The notes beneath the pieces are model-generated. The model made no database searches. It was not told the origin of the DNA and saw only the letters and a list, made by a program, of their open reading frames with translations. From assembly GCF_018130245.1 (NCBI RefSeq), contig NZ_JAFCKP010000003.1:434001-498000 (forward strand): a stretch of 64,000 nucleotides of DNA, read 5' to 3'. Below, one piece after another: positions 19,264-27,669 of this stretch (its first letter is position 1; the number at the start of each line of letters is the position of its first letter). This stretch comes from Bradyrhizobium sp. SZCCT0231. GTDB taxonomy: Bacteria; Pseudomonadota; Alphaproteobacteria; Rhizobiales; Xanthobacteraceae. The translations under genes were made by a program, and so were the position numbers.

Positions 19264-20028
19264 TTGGTGAATCCCCGCAAGCCTTCATTGAGCAGGATGC
19301 CCATGAAGAAACCAAAAAGGGCTAGCGCTGCGAAGGCCAAAGTTGGCCGGAAGACCAGCCCCGGCCGATCCAATGCCGCCCCCAAACGGCTGACCAAGCG
19401 TCCGGCGAAGCCGCCGCGGCGCGCCGCATTGGGCGACGATGGAGCCAAGGACGATTTCAGGGCGACGATCCGGGGCTTGCGGACCAAGCTCAAGGAGGCG
19501 CAGCGCCGGGTCGCGGAACTGGAAGCCGCGGCCGACACCGATTTCCTGCTCGAGATTCCCAACCGACGCGGCTTCGAGCGCGAGCTCGCGCGCGCCATCG
19601 CCTATATGAAGCGCTACCGCGCCAGCGGGGCGCTGATCGTGCTCGACGTCGATCGGCTGAAGCCGATCAACGATTCCTTCGGCCATGCCGCCGGCGACGA
19701 GGTGCTCAAGGCGATTGTCGCCACGCTGACGCGACAAATCCGTGCCTCCGACGTGGTCGGCCGGCTCGGGGGCGACGAGTTCGCGCTGCTGCTCTGGAAT
19801 CTCAGCGAGACCGATGCCAAGGCGAAGGCTGCGGCCTTGGAGCAGGCGATCGACGAATTGTCCTTCGCCTTCCGCGGCCAGCACGTGACCGCGGGCGCCT
19901 CTGCCGGCGTCGCGTTGCTTGGTCCCCACTCCGACGCAGGCCGCGCCCTGGAGGAGGCCGATGCCGCCATGTACGTGCGCAAGGCGCACCGCCGGCACGA
20001 GCCGCGGATCAGGCTGGTCAGCAGCTGA
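19264..20028 (+). CDS. diguanylate cyclase (GGDEF domain)
   Basis: Predicted to make cyclic-di-GMP in the cytoplasm. The first 60 or so residues are a very basic, Lys/Ala/Arg/Pro-rich tail. A short coiled coil (about 65-90, LRTKLKEAQRRVAELEAA) and a complete GGDEF domain (about 95-245) follow. The active-site loop RLGGDEFALLLW is intact near residues 167-178. No sensory domain is present, so regulation may be through the coiled coil or the tail. The start is uncertain: TTG 19264, GTG 19267 and ATG 19297 are all in frame. It is divergent from purEK. Confidence 0.88.
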   Translation: MVNPRKPSLSRMPMKKPKRASAAKAKVGRKTSPGRSNAAPKRLTKRPAKPPRRAALGDDGAKDDFRATIRGLRTKLKEAQRRVAELEAAADTDFLLEIPNRRGFERELARAIAYMKRYRASGALIVLDVDRLKPINDSFGHAAGDEVLKAIVATLTRQIRASDVVGRLGGDEFALLLWNLSETDAKAKAAALEQAIDELSFAFRGQHVTAGASAGVALLGPHSDAGRALEEADAAMYVRKAHRRHEPRIRLVSS

Positions 20029-20030
20029 AT

Positions 20031-20282
20031 TTACAGCGTCGCCAGATCTTCCGGCACGTTGCCGAATTTGCGCAGCAGCCTGGCGTCGCCGAATTCGCCG
20101 GTCATGGGATCGCCGCTGCGGCTGAACGCGACCGCGCCGATGTGGCCGGCACCGTGCGCCAATATCTCGGCGCGCCGCAACGCGGCGGCCGAGGTCTGGC
20201 ATTCCTCGGCAGTTCCCGCGACCGGCGAGCCGTCGGCATCGATCAAGAAGGGCATTGCAACGTAGTAGGTCACATCCGACAT
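20031..20282 (-). CDS. conserved hypothetical protein, 83 aa
   Basis: No function recognised. The 83-residue acidic protein starts MSDVTYYVAMPF and contains VAGTAEECQTSAAALRRAEILAH and GHIGAVAFSRSGDPMTGEFGDARLL. This looks like a small alpha/beta fold that handles a short message or serves as a regulatory subunit. It begins 21 bases after the end of the next gene upstream on the same strand, so the two, and possibly the DUF465 gene, form a run of very small genes. It ends 2 bases from the convergent GGDEF gene. Confidence 0.72.
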   Translation of the reverse strand: MSDVTYYVAMPFLIDADGSPVAGTAEECQTSAAALRRAEILAHGAGHIGAVAFSRSGDPMTGEFGDARLLRKFGNVPEDLATL

Positions 20283-20303
20283 GGCGTTGCTCCAATGATG
20301 AAC

Positions 20304-20522
20304 TCAGGCGGCGCTGCTCTTGCTCCGCATCTTGCTGCGCGAGGTCTCCGGAATGCAGCCGGCGGAAATCGCCGCCTGCAATTCCTCCAGCTCGGCTTCC
20401 AGATATTCGTTGGCCATGATCAGCGCCTTGATGGTGCTGCGCAGATTGCCGTCGCACATCGCGATCGCCTGATCGCAGGCCTGTTCGTAGTGGCTGTTGT
20501 CGAGAAGGGCGGTTGCCGACAT
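20304..20522 (-). CDS. conserved hypothetical small protein, 72 aa
   Basis: No function recognised. The 72-residue protein is mostly helical: MSATALLDNSHYEQACDQAI, then NLRSTIKALIMANEYLEAELEELQ with a heptad-like acidic stretch, and a Ser/Lys-rich tail. The pattern of two short helices resembles small regulatory or adaptor proteins of rhizobia. It lies between the DUF465 gene and the 83-residue gene on the same strand and may be co-transcribed with them. Confidence 0.72.
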   Translation of the reverse strand: MSATALLDNSHYEQACDQAIAMCDGNLRSTIKALIMANEYLEAELEELQAAISAGCIPETSRSKMRSKSSAA

Positions 20523-20651
20523 CTGCGTTGTCCTCGTGTCTCGTGCTCGGGCGTTCTCTGAGGTGTGGGGGGCGCTCGCGAATGTTCCTCTTTTGTTCTA
20601 TTCGAGTCAAGCGGATTCACGTGGCGAGCCGCGGCGAACGCCGGCTCACGG

Positions 20652-20858
20652 TCAGGCGATGATGTCGGGGGTAATCTGGTCTTCGATGAACGCGATGCGG
20701 TCGCGCAACAACAGCTTGCGCTTCTTCAGCCGCTGTAACCGCAACAGGTCGGGGGCGGGCGATTGATGCAACGCATCGATCGCCGCATCGAGATCTCGGT
20801 GTTCCTGCTGCAACCGGGTGAGCTCGGCTTCGAGCTCACGCTCATCTTCATTGGTCAT
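20652..20858 (-). CDS. YdcH-family DUF465 protein
   Basis: A 68-residue, charged, all-helical protein starting MTNEDERELEAELTRLQQEH. The signature LQRLKKRKLLLRDRIAFIEDQI near the C-terminus is that of the YdcH/DUF465 family of short coiled-coil proteins of unknown function. The start is the internal ATG at 20858; the longer open frame adds 29 unlike residues. A second DUF465 gene lies 330 bases away on the opposite strand, so the window holds a divergent pair. Confidence 0.85.
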   Translation of the reverse strand: MTNEDERELEAELTRLQQEHRDLDAAIDALHQSPAPDLLRLQRLKKRKLLLRDRIAFIEDQITPDIIA

Positions 20859-21187
20859 GTCTGCGGTGGCCGAAAACCGATAGGCGTGAAATCTGGGCTG
20901 TGGACGCCCTGTGGAAATTATCGTCCTTGCGCAGCGTGACCGCAAGCGATCTACGGCCCTCGCTCGCCGATCTCCCGCAACATATTTCTGCGAGGAGCTG
21001 CGGCGTTGCGCAGGCGCATTGATATCATGGATTTTTCCCGCGTGGTTCCCCTAGTCACGCTTCGTTACATATGAACTTTCAAAAATGACGCTGCGGCGAC
21101 GGATACCCATCGACAGAACGAATCGGTGATGTAGACTTCGCCGTCCGGATCGAATCCTGAGGTTCACCCCTACCGAGGAGGTTTCGA
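20859..21187. other. intergenic region between two divergent DUF465 genes
   Basis: This 329-base stretch separates the two divergent DUF465 genes and should hold both promoters. It becomes visibly more A/T-rich towards the right (around 21050-21090). A strong AGGAGG ribosome-binding site sits at 21175-21180. I see no further ORF, clear operator or stress-sigma promoter that I can support. Confidence 0.5.
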
Positions 21188-21367
21188 ATGACAATTCAGG
21201 CACATCTTGTTGAATTGGAGCGGAAGCACAAACTTCTCGAAAACGAATTGCACGAAGCTCTCGTGCACCTTTCAACAGACGACCTGCAAATTGTTGAGTT
21301 GAAGCGCCGGAAGTTGATGGTCAAGGACCAGATCGAGCGTCTCAAGCAAGGCGATACGCTCCACTAG
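21188..21367 (+). CDS. YdcH-family DUF465 protein (second copy)
   Basis: Short gene with a textbook AGGAGG ribosome-binding site 8 bases before the ATG. It encodes 59 residues starting MTIQAHLVELERKHKLLENE and containing IVELKRRKLMVKDQIERLKQ, which matches the DUF465 signature of the divergent neighbour. The protein is a helical hairpin rich in Lys, Glu and Leu. The codons are less GC-rich than those of the surrounding genes. Function of the family is unknown. The gene is monocistronic. Confidence 0.85.
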   Translation: MTIQAHLVELERKHKLLENELHEALVHLSTDDLQIVELKRRKLMVKDQIERLKQGDTLH

Positions 21368-21487
21368 TAACCCCCGAAACAGTGTAGAGTTGATCACATC
21401 CTTTCGCGCAGGGGTGAGAGCATTCGTGCCCATCCCTGCTGCAAGGTGAACGCCGTGCAAGATCGTTGCGCGGCGCTATTTTTTGTT

Positions 21488-21540
21488 TGGACGCGTTGTC
21501 TTGACGCGAACCGGTATCCACTCCGCTCGAAAACGCTCTA
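21488..21540. repeat. composite palindromic repeat, element C alone (inverted)
   Basis: Reverse complement of the C element at 17465-17507, matching through the shared core GCGAACCGGTATCCACT and the flanking GACGCGTT/TTGACGC pieces. No A or B element accompanies it. It covers the stop codon region of the leftward flavoprotein gene. Confidence 0.75.
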
Positions 21541-22641
21541 GATGTCTGCGAGCTCGGCGACGTGATCGGCGATCGCGAGCGACGACGTCAATCCCGGCGA
21601 TTCGATGCCAAACAGATTGATCAGCCCTGCGACGCCGTGATCGCGCGGGCCTTGCATCAAAAAGTCCTGCGTGGCCACAGCCGGCGGCACGATCTTCGGG
21701 CGGATACCCGAATAGCTCGGCATCAGCGCGCCATCGGGCAGCGTCGGCCAGTATTTGCGGATCGCCGGGTAGAAGCGCTCGGCCCGTGACGGGTCGACCT
21801 CGTAGTTGATCGTTTCGATCCACTCGACGTCAGGCCCGAAGCGCGCCTGCCCGGCCATGTCCAGGGTCAGATGGACTCCCAACCCGCCGGGTTCAGGCAC
21901 CGGATAGATCAGGCGCGAGAACGGCGCCTTGGCGTTGCAGCTGAAGTAGTTTCCCTTGGCGAGATAGGCCGGCGGAATCCGGTCCAGCGGCATGCCGTCG
22001 ATGTTGCGCGCCACATTCGTCGCCGACAGCCCCGCGGCGTTGACGAGAAGGTCGCATTGCAGCGTCATCGGCGCCTCGCCGCCGGCCTCGACCTCGATCA
22101 CGCCGGCCGCGGCCTTGGCGCGGACCAGCGGGGTGTGAAACGCGAAGGCGGCGCCGGCGTCCTCGGCCTCGCCGCGCAACGATAGCATGTAGGCGTGGCT
22201 GTCGATGATGCCGGTTGACGGCGACAGCAGCGCAGCGTCGCAGGCGAGCGCCGGCTCCAGCGCGCGCGCGGCCTCGCCCGAGAGCAGCTGCATGTCGAGC
22301 ACGCCGTTGGCTTCGGCATGCGCCTTGATCGATTGCAGCTTCTCGGTTTCCTTCGGGCTGGTCGCGACGATCAGCTTGCCGCAATTTCTGTGCGGGATGC
22401 CGCGCTCGGCGCAGTGGCGGTAGAGCGCGTGCTTGCCGGCAACGCACATGCGCGCCATCCAGCTCCCGGCGCGGTAGTAGATGCCGGCATGGATCACCTC
22501 GCTGTTGCGCGAGGAGGTGATGGTTCCAATGGCCTCGGCTTCCTCGAGCACGATCACCTCGCGCCCGGCCTGCGCGAGCTTTCGGGCCACCGCGAGACCG
22601 ACCACGCCCGCTCCGATGACGACGCAGTCGACCCTATCCAT
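21538..22641 (-). CDS. FAD-dependent oxidoreductase, L-2-hydroxyglutarate oxidase-like
   Basis: DAO-family flavoprotein of 367 residues. It has the N-terminal dinucleotide motif [21 protein letters not shown] followed by the acidic strand end VLEEA, and the family stretch [14 protein letters not shown] that covers the FAD in LhgO/L2HGDH proteins. Later elements LVNAAGLSA and [11 protein letters not shown] fit the same subfamily. LhgO oxidises L-2-hydroxyglutarate, a side product of the TCA cycle, to 2-oxoglutarate. The gene stands alone, so the substrate rests on family resemblance. Confidence 0.83.
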   Translation of the reverse strand: MDRVDCVVIGAGVVGLAVARKLAQAGREVIVLEEAEAIGTITSSRNSEVIHAGIYYRAGSWMARMCVAGKHALYRHCAERGIPHRNCGKLIVATSPKETEKLQSIKAHAEANGVLDMQLLSGEAARALEPALACDAALLSPSTGIIDSHAYMLSLRGEAEDAGAAFAFHTPLVRAKAAAGVIEVEAGGEAPMTLQCDLLVNAAGLSATNVARNIDGMPLDRIPPAYLAKGNYFSCNAKAPFSRLIYPVPEPGGLGVHLTLDMAGQARFGPDVEWIETINYEVDPSRAERFYPAIRKYWPTLPDGALMPSYSGIRPKIVPPAVATQDFLMQGPRDHGVAGLINLFGIESPGLTSSLAIADHVAELADI

Positions 22642-22844
22642 GGCTGTGCAGGATGTCCGCGGGCGGCACCGGTGGCATCGGGCCCGGGAGCGGCAGCGCA
22701 GGGGAATTTTCCGTTAAGAAAACATTTATCATGTCAGGGCAATTGCCGTATTTCGCGTCGCATTTTTTCTGTTGTGCGTACAGGCGTTTACCCGATCCAA
22801 ACCCGCGAGGCCAGACAATCCGACGTTGAAATCGCGGGTGGCTG

Positions 22845-25526
22845 ATGGCTGAGAACAACTGGCACGTGGGCAGCACGCTTTCGATTGCTGTGCAGGCCCT
22901 CTTATGCCTGGCCGGTGCGGGCGCGCCTGCGCGCGCCTTTGCGCTGTCGGACGGCCTCTCCGCTCCGGATCTCGCCAAGCTCGATCCCAACGTGATCTGG
23001 GAGGTCCTGATCGCCGGCATCGTCGTCTGCTCGTTCCTCGCCGCGATCGCGCTGTGGATCCATTCCTCGCTGCGCCAGACCCGGCGTCTGCAGTTGCGGC
23101 GCAATGCCTTCATCTCCTCCGCCATGAACAATCTCAATCAGGGCGTGGTGATGACGGAAGCGCAGCGCCGTATCATCTTCTGCAACGACCGCTACCTCGA
23201 AATCTATGGTTTGACGCGGTCGGATGTCCGGCCCGGCATACATGGCCGCGAACTCCTCGAGCTGCGACGCAAGCGCGGCGTGCTGGACGCCTCCGACGAC
23301 GAATTTTACGACAAGGCGGCAAGCGCCAATGGCCTGATCACGGAACTGCCTGACGGACGGGCCATCCTGGTGAAATATTTCGTGCTGCCGAACGGTGGCG
23401 CGGTCGCGACGCATCTCGACGTCAGCGACCAGCGAAGGCTGTCGCGACAGCTCGCCTCGACCAAGCAGTTCCTGGAGACGGTGCTGGACAACGTGCCGGC
23501 CTGCGTCGCCGCCAAGAACATCGAGGATGGCCGCTACATCTTCGCCAATACGGCCTATGAGCGCTTCTGGGGCTTCTCGCGGGACCACGTCGTCGGCAAG
23601 AACGCCCGCGAGCTGTTTGCGCCGGTCTCGGCGGCCACGATCGAGGCAACCGACCAGGCCGCGCTCAATTCGCCGGACGGCCAATTCCGCAACGAATTCG
23701 AGGTCGAGCGCGGCGGGGAGCGGCGCATGGTCGCCTCGATCCGGATCGCGGTGCGCAATGAAAGCAACCGGCCCGGATTCCTGCTGCTGGTGTTCGAGGA
23801 CATCACCGACCGCCGCTCGCTGTCGCAGGAGCTGGAGAGCACCAAGAAGTTCCTCGAGCTCGTGGTCGACAACATCCCGGTCGCGCTGATCGTGGAGGAG
23901 GTCAAGGATGGCCGCTACCTGCTCGCCAACCGCAGCGCCGAGACCATCCTGAACCGCAAACGCGAGGAAGCCACCGGCCTGACTGCCTCCGACATCTTCA
24001 ACGCCAAGGAAGCCAAGCTGATCATCGCCCGCGACGAGGCCGCGATCAAGAAGCGCGGGATGATCACCGAGGAGCATCCGATCTCCACCAAGGACGGCCT
24101 GCGGCTGTTCCTGACCCGCCGCGCCACGGTGCTCAGCGACGCCGGCGAGCCGCAATATCTGATCAAGACCCACGAGGACGTCACCGACCGCCGACAGACC
24201 GAGTCGCGCATGGCGCACATGGCCTATCATGACGGCCTCACCGATCTGCCGAACCGCGCCGCCTTCCTGCAGGCGCTGACCCAGATGATCGAGGCCTGCG
24301 AAGGCACCGGCGAGGAGTTCGCCGTGCTCTGCGTCGACCTCGACGGGCTCAAGGAGGTCAACGACGTCTTCGGCCATGCGCTCGGCGACAAGCTCCTGAT
24401 CGAGGTGGCCCAGCGGCTCCAGGACTCCGCCCGAGGCGGCGTGGTGGCGCGCCTGTCCGGCGACGAGTTCGGCCTGATCATCGACGGCAAGCAGCCGGAC
24501 GCGGGTCTCGCGCTGGCGCAGCAGATCGGCGAGGCCGTCGCGCAGGAATTCCAGATCGACGGCCGGCCGGTCCGTGCCGGCGTCACCACCGGCATGTCGG
24601 TCTTCCCGCACAATGGCACCGATGGCGCCTCGCTGCTCGCCAATGCCGGCGCGGCGCTGTTCCGCGCTAAGCAGAAATCGCGCGGCACGATCAGCCTCTA
24701 CCAGCCGGAGATGGACCAGCAGATCCGCGATCGCCGCGTGCTGCACCAGGATCTTTCGATGGCGGTGAAGAACGGCGAGCTGTCGCTCGCCTTCCAGCCG
24801 CAGGGGGCCGCCGGCCACAGCGTCGCCGAGAGCGAGATCATCGGCTTCGAGGCGCTGGCGCGCTGGCAGCATCCGGTGCGCGGCCAGGTTTCGCCGGCCG
24901 AATTCATTCCGATCGCCGAGGAGAGCGGCCTCATCGTCGAGATGGGCGAGTGGATCCTGCGCGAGGCCTGTCGCGAGGCGGCGTCCTGGCCGAAGCCGCT
25001 CCAGGTCGCGGTCAACCTGTCGCCGGCGCAGTTCATGCACGGCGACGTGGTCGGCCTCGTCCATTCGATCCTGATCGAGACGGGGCTTGCACCCGGGCGG
25101 CTCGAGCTCGAGATCACCGAGGGCGTGCTGATCGAGGATTTCGACCGCGGCCTTGCGCTGCTGCGCCGGCTGAAGGCGCTCGGCGTGCGCATCTCCATGG
25201 ACGATTTCGGTAGTGGCTATTCGTCGCTGAGCTATCTCCAGGCGTTCCCGTTCGACAAGATCAAGATCGACCGCGCCTTCATCACCAATCTCGGCCGCAA
25301 CCCGCAATCGGCGGCGATCGTGCGCGCCGTGATCGATCTCGGCCACGGCCTCGAAATGTCGATCATCGCCGAGGGCGTCGAGACGGTGGACCAGCTCGCC
25401 TTCCTCGCCAAGGAGGGCTGCGACGGCGTGCAGGGCTATCTGCTCGGCAAGCCGCTGCCGATCGGGAAATATGCCGGCCTTGTCGGCCGCGCCGAAGCCA
25501 TGGAGCTTGCGCTCAAGACCGGCTAG
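22845..25526 (+). CDS. membrane-bound PAS-GGDEF-EAL cyclic-di-GMP protein
   Basis: Large signalling protein of 893 residues. A signal-like helix (about 12-33) and a membrane helix (about 50-72) precede three PAS domains (about 90-200, 210-325, 330-445), a GGDEF domain (about 455-610) and an EAL domain (about 630-880). The cyclase motif reads SGDEF near residue 538, so one Gly is replaced and cyclase activity may be weak or lost. The EAL domain keeps EAL (near 669), EITEG, DDFGSGYSS (near 786) and KIDRAF, so phosphodiesterase activity is likely. The PAS domains probably sense oxygen, redox state or small ligands. It is monocistronic. Confidence 0.92.
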   Translation: MAENNWHVGSTLSIAVQALLCLAGAGAPARAFALSDGLSAPDLAKLDPNVIWEVLIAGIVVCSFLAAIALWIHSSLRQTRRLQLRRNAFISSAMNNLNQGVVMTEAQRRIIFCNDRYLEIYGLTRSDVRPGIHGRELLELRRKRGVLDASDDEFYDKAASANGLITELPDGRAILVKYFVLPNGGAVATHLDVSDQRRLSRQLASTKQFLETVLDNVPACVAAKNIEDGRYIFANTAYERFWGFSRDHVVGKNARELFAPVSAATIEATDQAALNSPDGQFRNEFEVERGGERRMVASIRIAVRNESNRPGFLLLVFEDITDRRSLSQELESTKKFLELVVDNIPVALIVEEVKDGRYLLANRSAETILNRKREEATGLTASDIFNAKEAKLIIARDEAAIKKRGMITEEHPISTKDGLRLFLTRRATVLSDAGEPQYLIKTHEDVTDRRQTESRMAHMAYHDGLTDLPNRAAFLQALTQMIEACEGTGEEFAVLCVDLDGLKEVNDVFGHALGDKLLIEVAQRLQDSARGGVVARLSGDEFGLIIDGKQPDAGLALAQQIGEAVAQEFQIDGRPVRAGVTTGMSVFPHNGTDGASLLANAGAALFRAKQKSRGTISLYQPEMDQQIRDRRVLHQDLSMAVKNGELSLAFQPQGAAGHSVAESEIIGFEALARWQHPVRGQVSPAEFIPIAEESGLIVEMGEWILREACREAASWPKPLQVAVNLSPAQFMHGDVVGLVHSILIETGLAPGRLELEITEGVLIEDFDRGLALLRRLKALGVRISMDDFGSGYSSLSYLQAFPFDKIKIDRAFITNLGRNPQSAAIVRAVIDLGHGLEMSIIAEGVETVDQLAFLAKEGCDGVQGYLLGKPLPIGKYAGLVGRAEAMELALKTG

Positions 25527-25560
25527 TGGTGGGAGTGCTTCGCTCCCATTCGACGGCCTC

Positions 25561-27021
25561 ATGGCGGATTACGATCTTGCGATCATCGGCGGCGGCCTGA
25601 ACGGTGTCAGCCTCGCCCGCGATGCGGCGGGTCGCGGCCTGCGGGTTATCCTGTTCGAGCAGGGCGATCTCGGCGGCGCGGCATCGTCGGCAACACCGCG
25701 GCTGATCCACGGCGATCTCTCGGTGCTGGAGCGCCGCGGTTTTTGGCGCGTGCGCCGGGCTCTGGCCGAGCGCCGGACCTGGCTCCGGATCGCGCCGCAT
25801 CTGGTCCGGCCGATGCGTTTCGTGATTCCTGCGCATGCGGACGAGCGTCCACCGTGGCTGCTCCGCGCCGGCCTGTTCCTCTATGACAGCCTCGCCGGCC
25901 GGCGCGGCCTGCCCGGGTCGACGACCCTCGACATCACCCATCATCCGGTCGGCAACGCGCTGAAGCGCCCATTCGGCACGGCGTTCGAATATTCGGACTG
26001 CGTCGTCGACGATTCCCGCCTTGTCGTGCTCACAGCGCTGGACGCGTCGGAACGTGGCGCGGCGATCCGGACCGGGGCACGCTGCGTGCGTGCCGACAGG
26101 ACCGACATCTGGCGGCTCGCCGTGGTCGATCGCGGCCATCGCCGCACCATCACGACCCGGGCGCTGGCCAACACCACCGGTGGCTGGACCTCGATGGTCG
26201 CGGAGACGGTCCTGCGCCAGCCGCAGCCCGCCGTGACAGCCATGCAGATGAGCCAGATCATCGTGCCCAGGCTGTTCGATTCAGACAATGTCTACGTCTT
26301 CCAGAACAGTGATGGCCGGCTGATTTTCGCAAGCCCGTTCGAGCGCGAGTTCACGCTGATCGGCACGGTCACGCATGATTTCACCGGGGATCCCGCCATC
26401 GTGGCGATGTCTGGGTCCGACGTCAGCTATCTCTGCGAAGCGGCCAGCCGCTATTTCCGCGAGCGCGTCGTCCCGACCGACGTGGTCCGGACGGTCTCCG
26501 GCGTCAATCTGAGGCCGGCGTCCGCGCGGCGACGCGACGGCACGACTCTGTTCCACGCGCGTCGGCGCAGGGCGCCGTTGATCACGATGTTCGGCGGCGA
26601 TGTCACCACCTCGCGCCTGCGGGCGGAGCGGGCGGTGACGAAGCTGACGCCGTTCTACCCGATGTCGCCGCCCTGGACCGCCGGCGCTGCGCTGCCGGGT
26701 GGAGATTTTGCCTGGGACCGTTTCGACACCGAGGTCGACCTCGCACGCGACCGCTGGCGCTTTCTGTCGGAGCCGGAAGCTCTGCGCTTGGTTGCGGCCT
26801 ACGGTTCGCGGCTGTCGGCGGTGCTGGGCGAGGCCAAGACCCGCGGCGAACTCGGTCCCACCTTCGGCCCCGAGCTGACCGCCGCCGAGGTGCGCTATCT
26901 CATGACCCACGAATGGGCGCGCTTTCCGGATGACGTTCTGTGGCGCCGTTCCAAGCTGGGCCTGACAATGCCTGCGGCGGACCGCGACGCGCTGGCTGCG
27001 TTTATGGCGGATGTGAGCTAG
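25561..27021 (+). CDS. glpD: FAD-dependent glycerol-3-phosphate dehydrogenase
   Basis: Membrane-associated flavoenzyme oxidising glycerol-3-phosphate to dihydroxyacetone phosphate and passing electrons to quinone. The 486-residue chain starts MADYDLAIIGGGLNGVSLARDAAGRG, with the GxGxxG FAD motif and FEQGDLG. The usual GlpD segment SSKLIHGGLRYLE appears here as SSATPRLIHGDLSVLE, a divergent variant. The C-terminal helical cap ends with VRYLMTHEWARFPDDVLWRRSKLGL, typical of GlpD. Its stop codon shares the tetranucleotide CTAG with the stop of the convergent ParE-type toxin gene. Confidence 0.88.
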   Translation: MADYDLAIIGGGLNGVSLARDAAGRGLRVILFEQGDLGGAASSATPRLIHGDLSVLERRGFWRVRRALAERRTWLRIAPHLVRPMRFVIPAHADERPPWLLRAGLFLYDSLAGRRGLPGSTTLDITHHPVGNALKRPFGTAFEYSDCVVDDSRLVVLTALDASERGAAIRTGARCVRADRTDIWRLAVVDRGHRRTITTRALANTTGGWTSMVAETVLRQPQPAVTAMQMSQIIVPRLFDSDNVYVFQNSDGRLIFASPFEREFTLIGTVTHDFTGDPAIVAMSGSDVSYLCEAASRYFRERVVPTDVVRTVSGVNLRPASARRRDGTTLFHARRRRAPLITMFGGDVTTSRLRAERAVTKLTPFYPMSPPWTAGAALPGGDFAWDRFDTEVDLARDRWRFLSEPEALRLVAAYGSRLSAVLGEAKTRGELGPTFGPELTAAEVRYLMTHEWARFPDDVLWRRSKLGLTMPAADRDALAAFMADVS

Positions 27022-27320
27022 GCGGGATCTCGTGCACCCGGCATCCCTCCGGGATCGCGAGCGCCATGGCGGATGGCATGGATGACGATCTCCTGGTCTC
27101 CGATCTCGTAGAAGATGAGAAAGGGGTAGGGCGTTGTGGTCAGCCTCCGGATGTCCGGATCGTCCGTTCGTAGACCGATCTCGGGATGCGTGAGCAGCAG
27201 ACCAATGACGTCCCGAATGCGCTTTTGGACGCGTGCCGCTCCCTGAGGAGACGCTTCTGCGATGTAGGTCAGAATGGAATCGAGATCGGCGAGCGCCGGA
27301 AGTGTGTAGCGAATATTCAC
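27018..27320 (-). CDS. RelE/ParE-family toxin
   Basis: Toxin of a type II toxin-antitoxin pair, 100 residues. The fold signature is visible as LPALADLDSILTYIAEASPQGA, then RVQKRIRDVIGLLLTHPEIGLR and the C-terminal YPFLIFYEIGDQEIVIHAIRHGARD. ParE members poison gyrase and RelE members cleave mRNA. The lack of strong RelE catalytic features and the HGARD ending favour ParE. I choose the GTG at 27320, giving a 4-base GTGA overlap with the antitoxin stop. Its own stop shares CTAG with glpD, which converges on it. Confidence 0.85.
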   Translation of the reverse strand: MNIRYTLPALADLDSILTYIAEASPQGAARVQKRIRDVIGLLLTHPEIGLRTDDPDIRRLTTTPYPFLIFYEIGDQEIVIHAIRHGARDPGGMPGARDPA

Positions 27321-27547
27321 AGGCCGTGTTTGGCCCAAGTCGCTCGGACTTGAGCCTCGGTTGCGAATTCACCCCGTTCAGCCGCCGCCTTGGATGCGGC
27401 GATCGCCGACCTTTCATCATCCGACAGGATGACAGGAGGTGCTGTGTCGGCACCGGCGAGTTGGAGTACGATTCGGGCAATGTCGTCCTGCGCGTCCGCG
27501 GGCAGACTGCGCGCGATCTCCAGGGCCTGATCCAGCAACTTGGTCAT
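27317..27547 (-). CDS. antitoxin partner of the ParE-type toxin
   Basis: A 76-residue acidic protein starting MTKLLDQALEIARSLPADAQDDIARIVLQLA. Short helices are followed by SDDERSAIAASKAAAERGEF and VRATWAKHGL, the pattern of small antitoxins paired with ParE in alphaproteobacteria. The open frame continues 180 bases upstream, but those residues read as a shadow of the opposite strand. It is translationally coupled to the toxin (GTGA). The promoter should lie between it and the divergent polyamine-type ABC operon. Confidence 0.82.
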   Translation of the reverse strand: MTKLLDQALEIARSLPADAQDDIARIVLQLAGADTAPPVILSDDERSAIAASKAAAERGEFATEAQVRATWAKHGL

Positions 27548-27669
27548 ATCGTCATCATACGCCCTTTGACGCCTCGCATGAAGGCCAATTTCCGATGATC
27601 CGCTCCGAACCGGTTGAGCTAGGGACGATCGGCCGCTAGCGTGCGGCGGAATCGGGGTTGGCAGGGACC

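Noticed and set aside
20859-21187. General-stress (EcfG-type) promoters between the DUF465 genes
   Set aside because: GGAAC-like words occur, but no copy has a GTT-type -10 at the right spacing and orientation.
22902-25562. Leftward open frame of 886 residues opposite the PAS-GGDEF-EAL gene
   Set aside because: Antisense shadow; the plus strand encodes recognisable domains along its full length.
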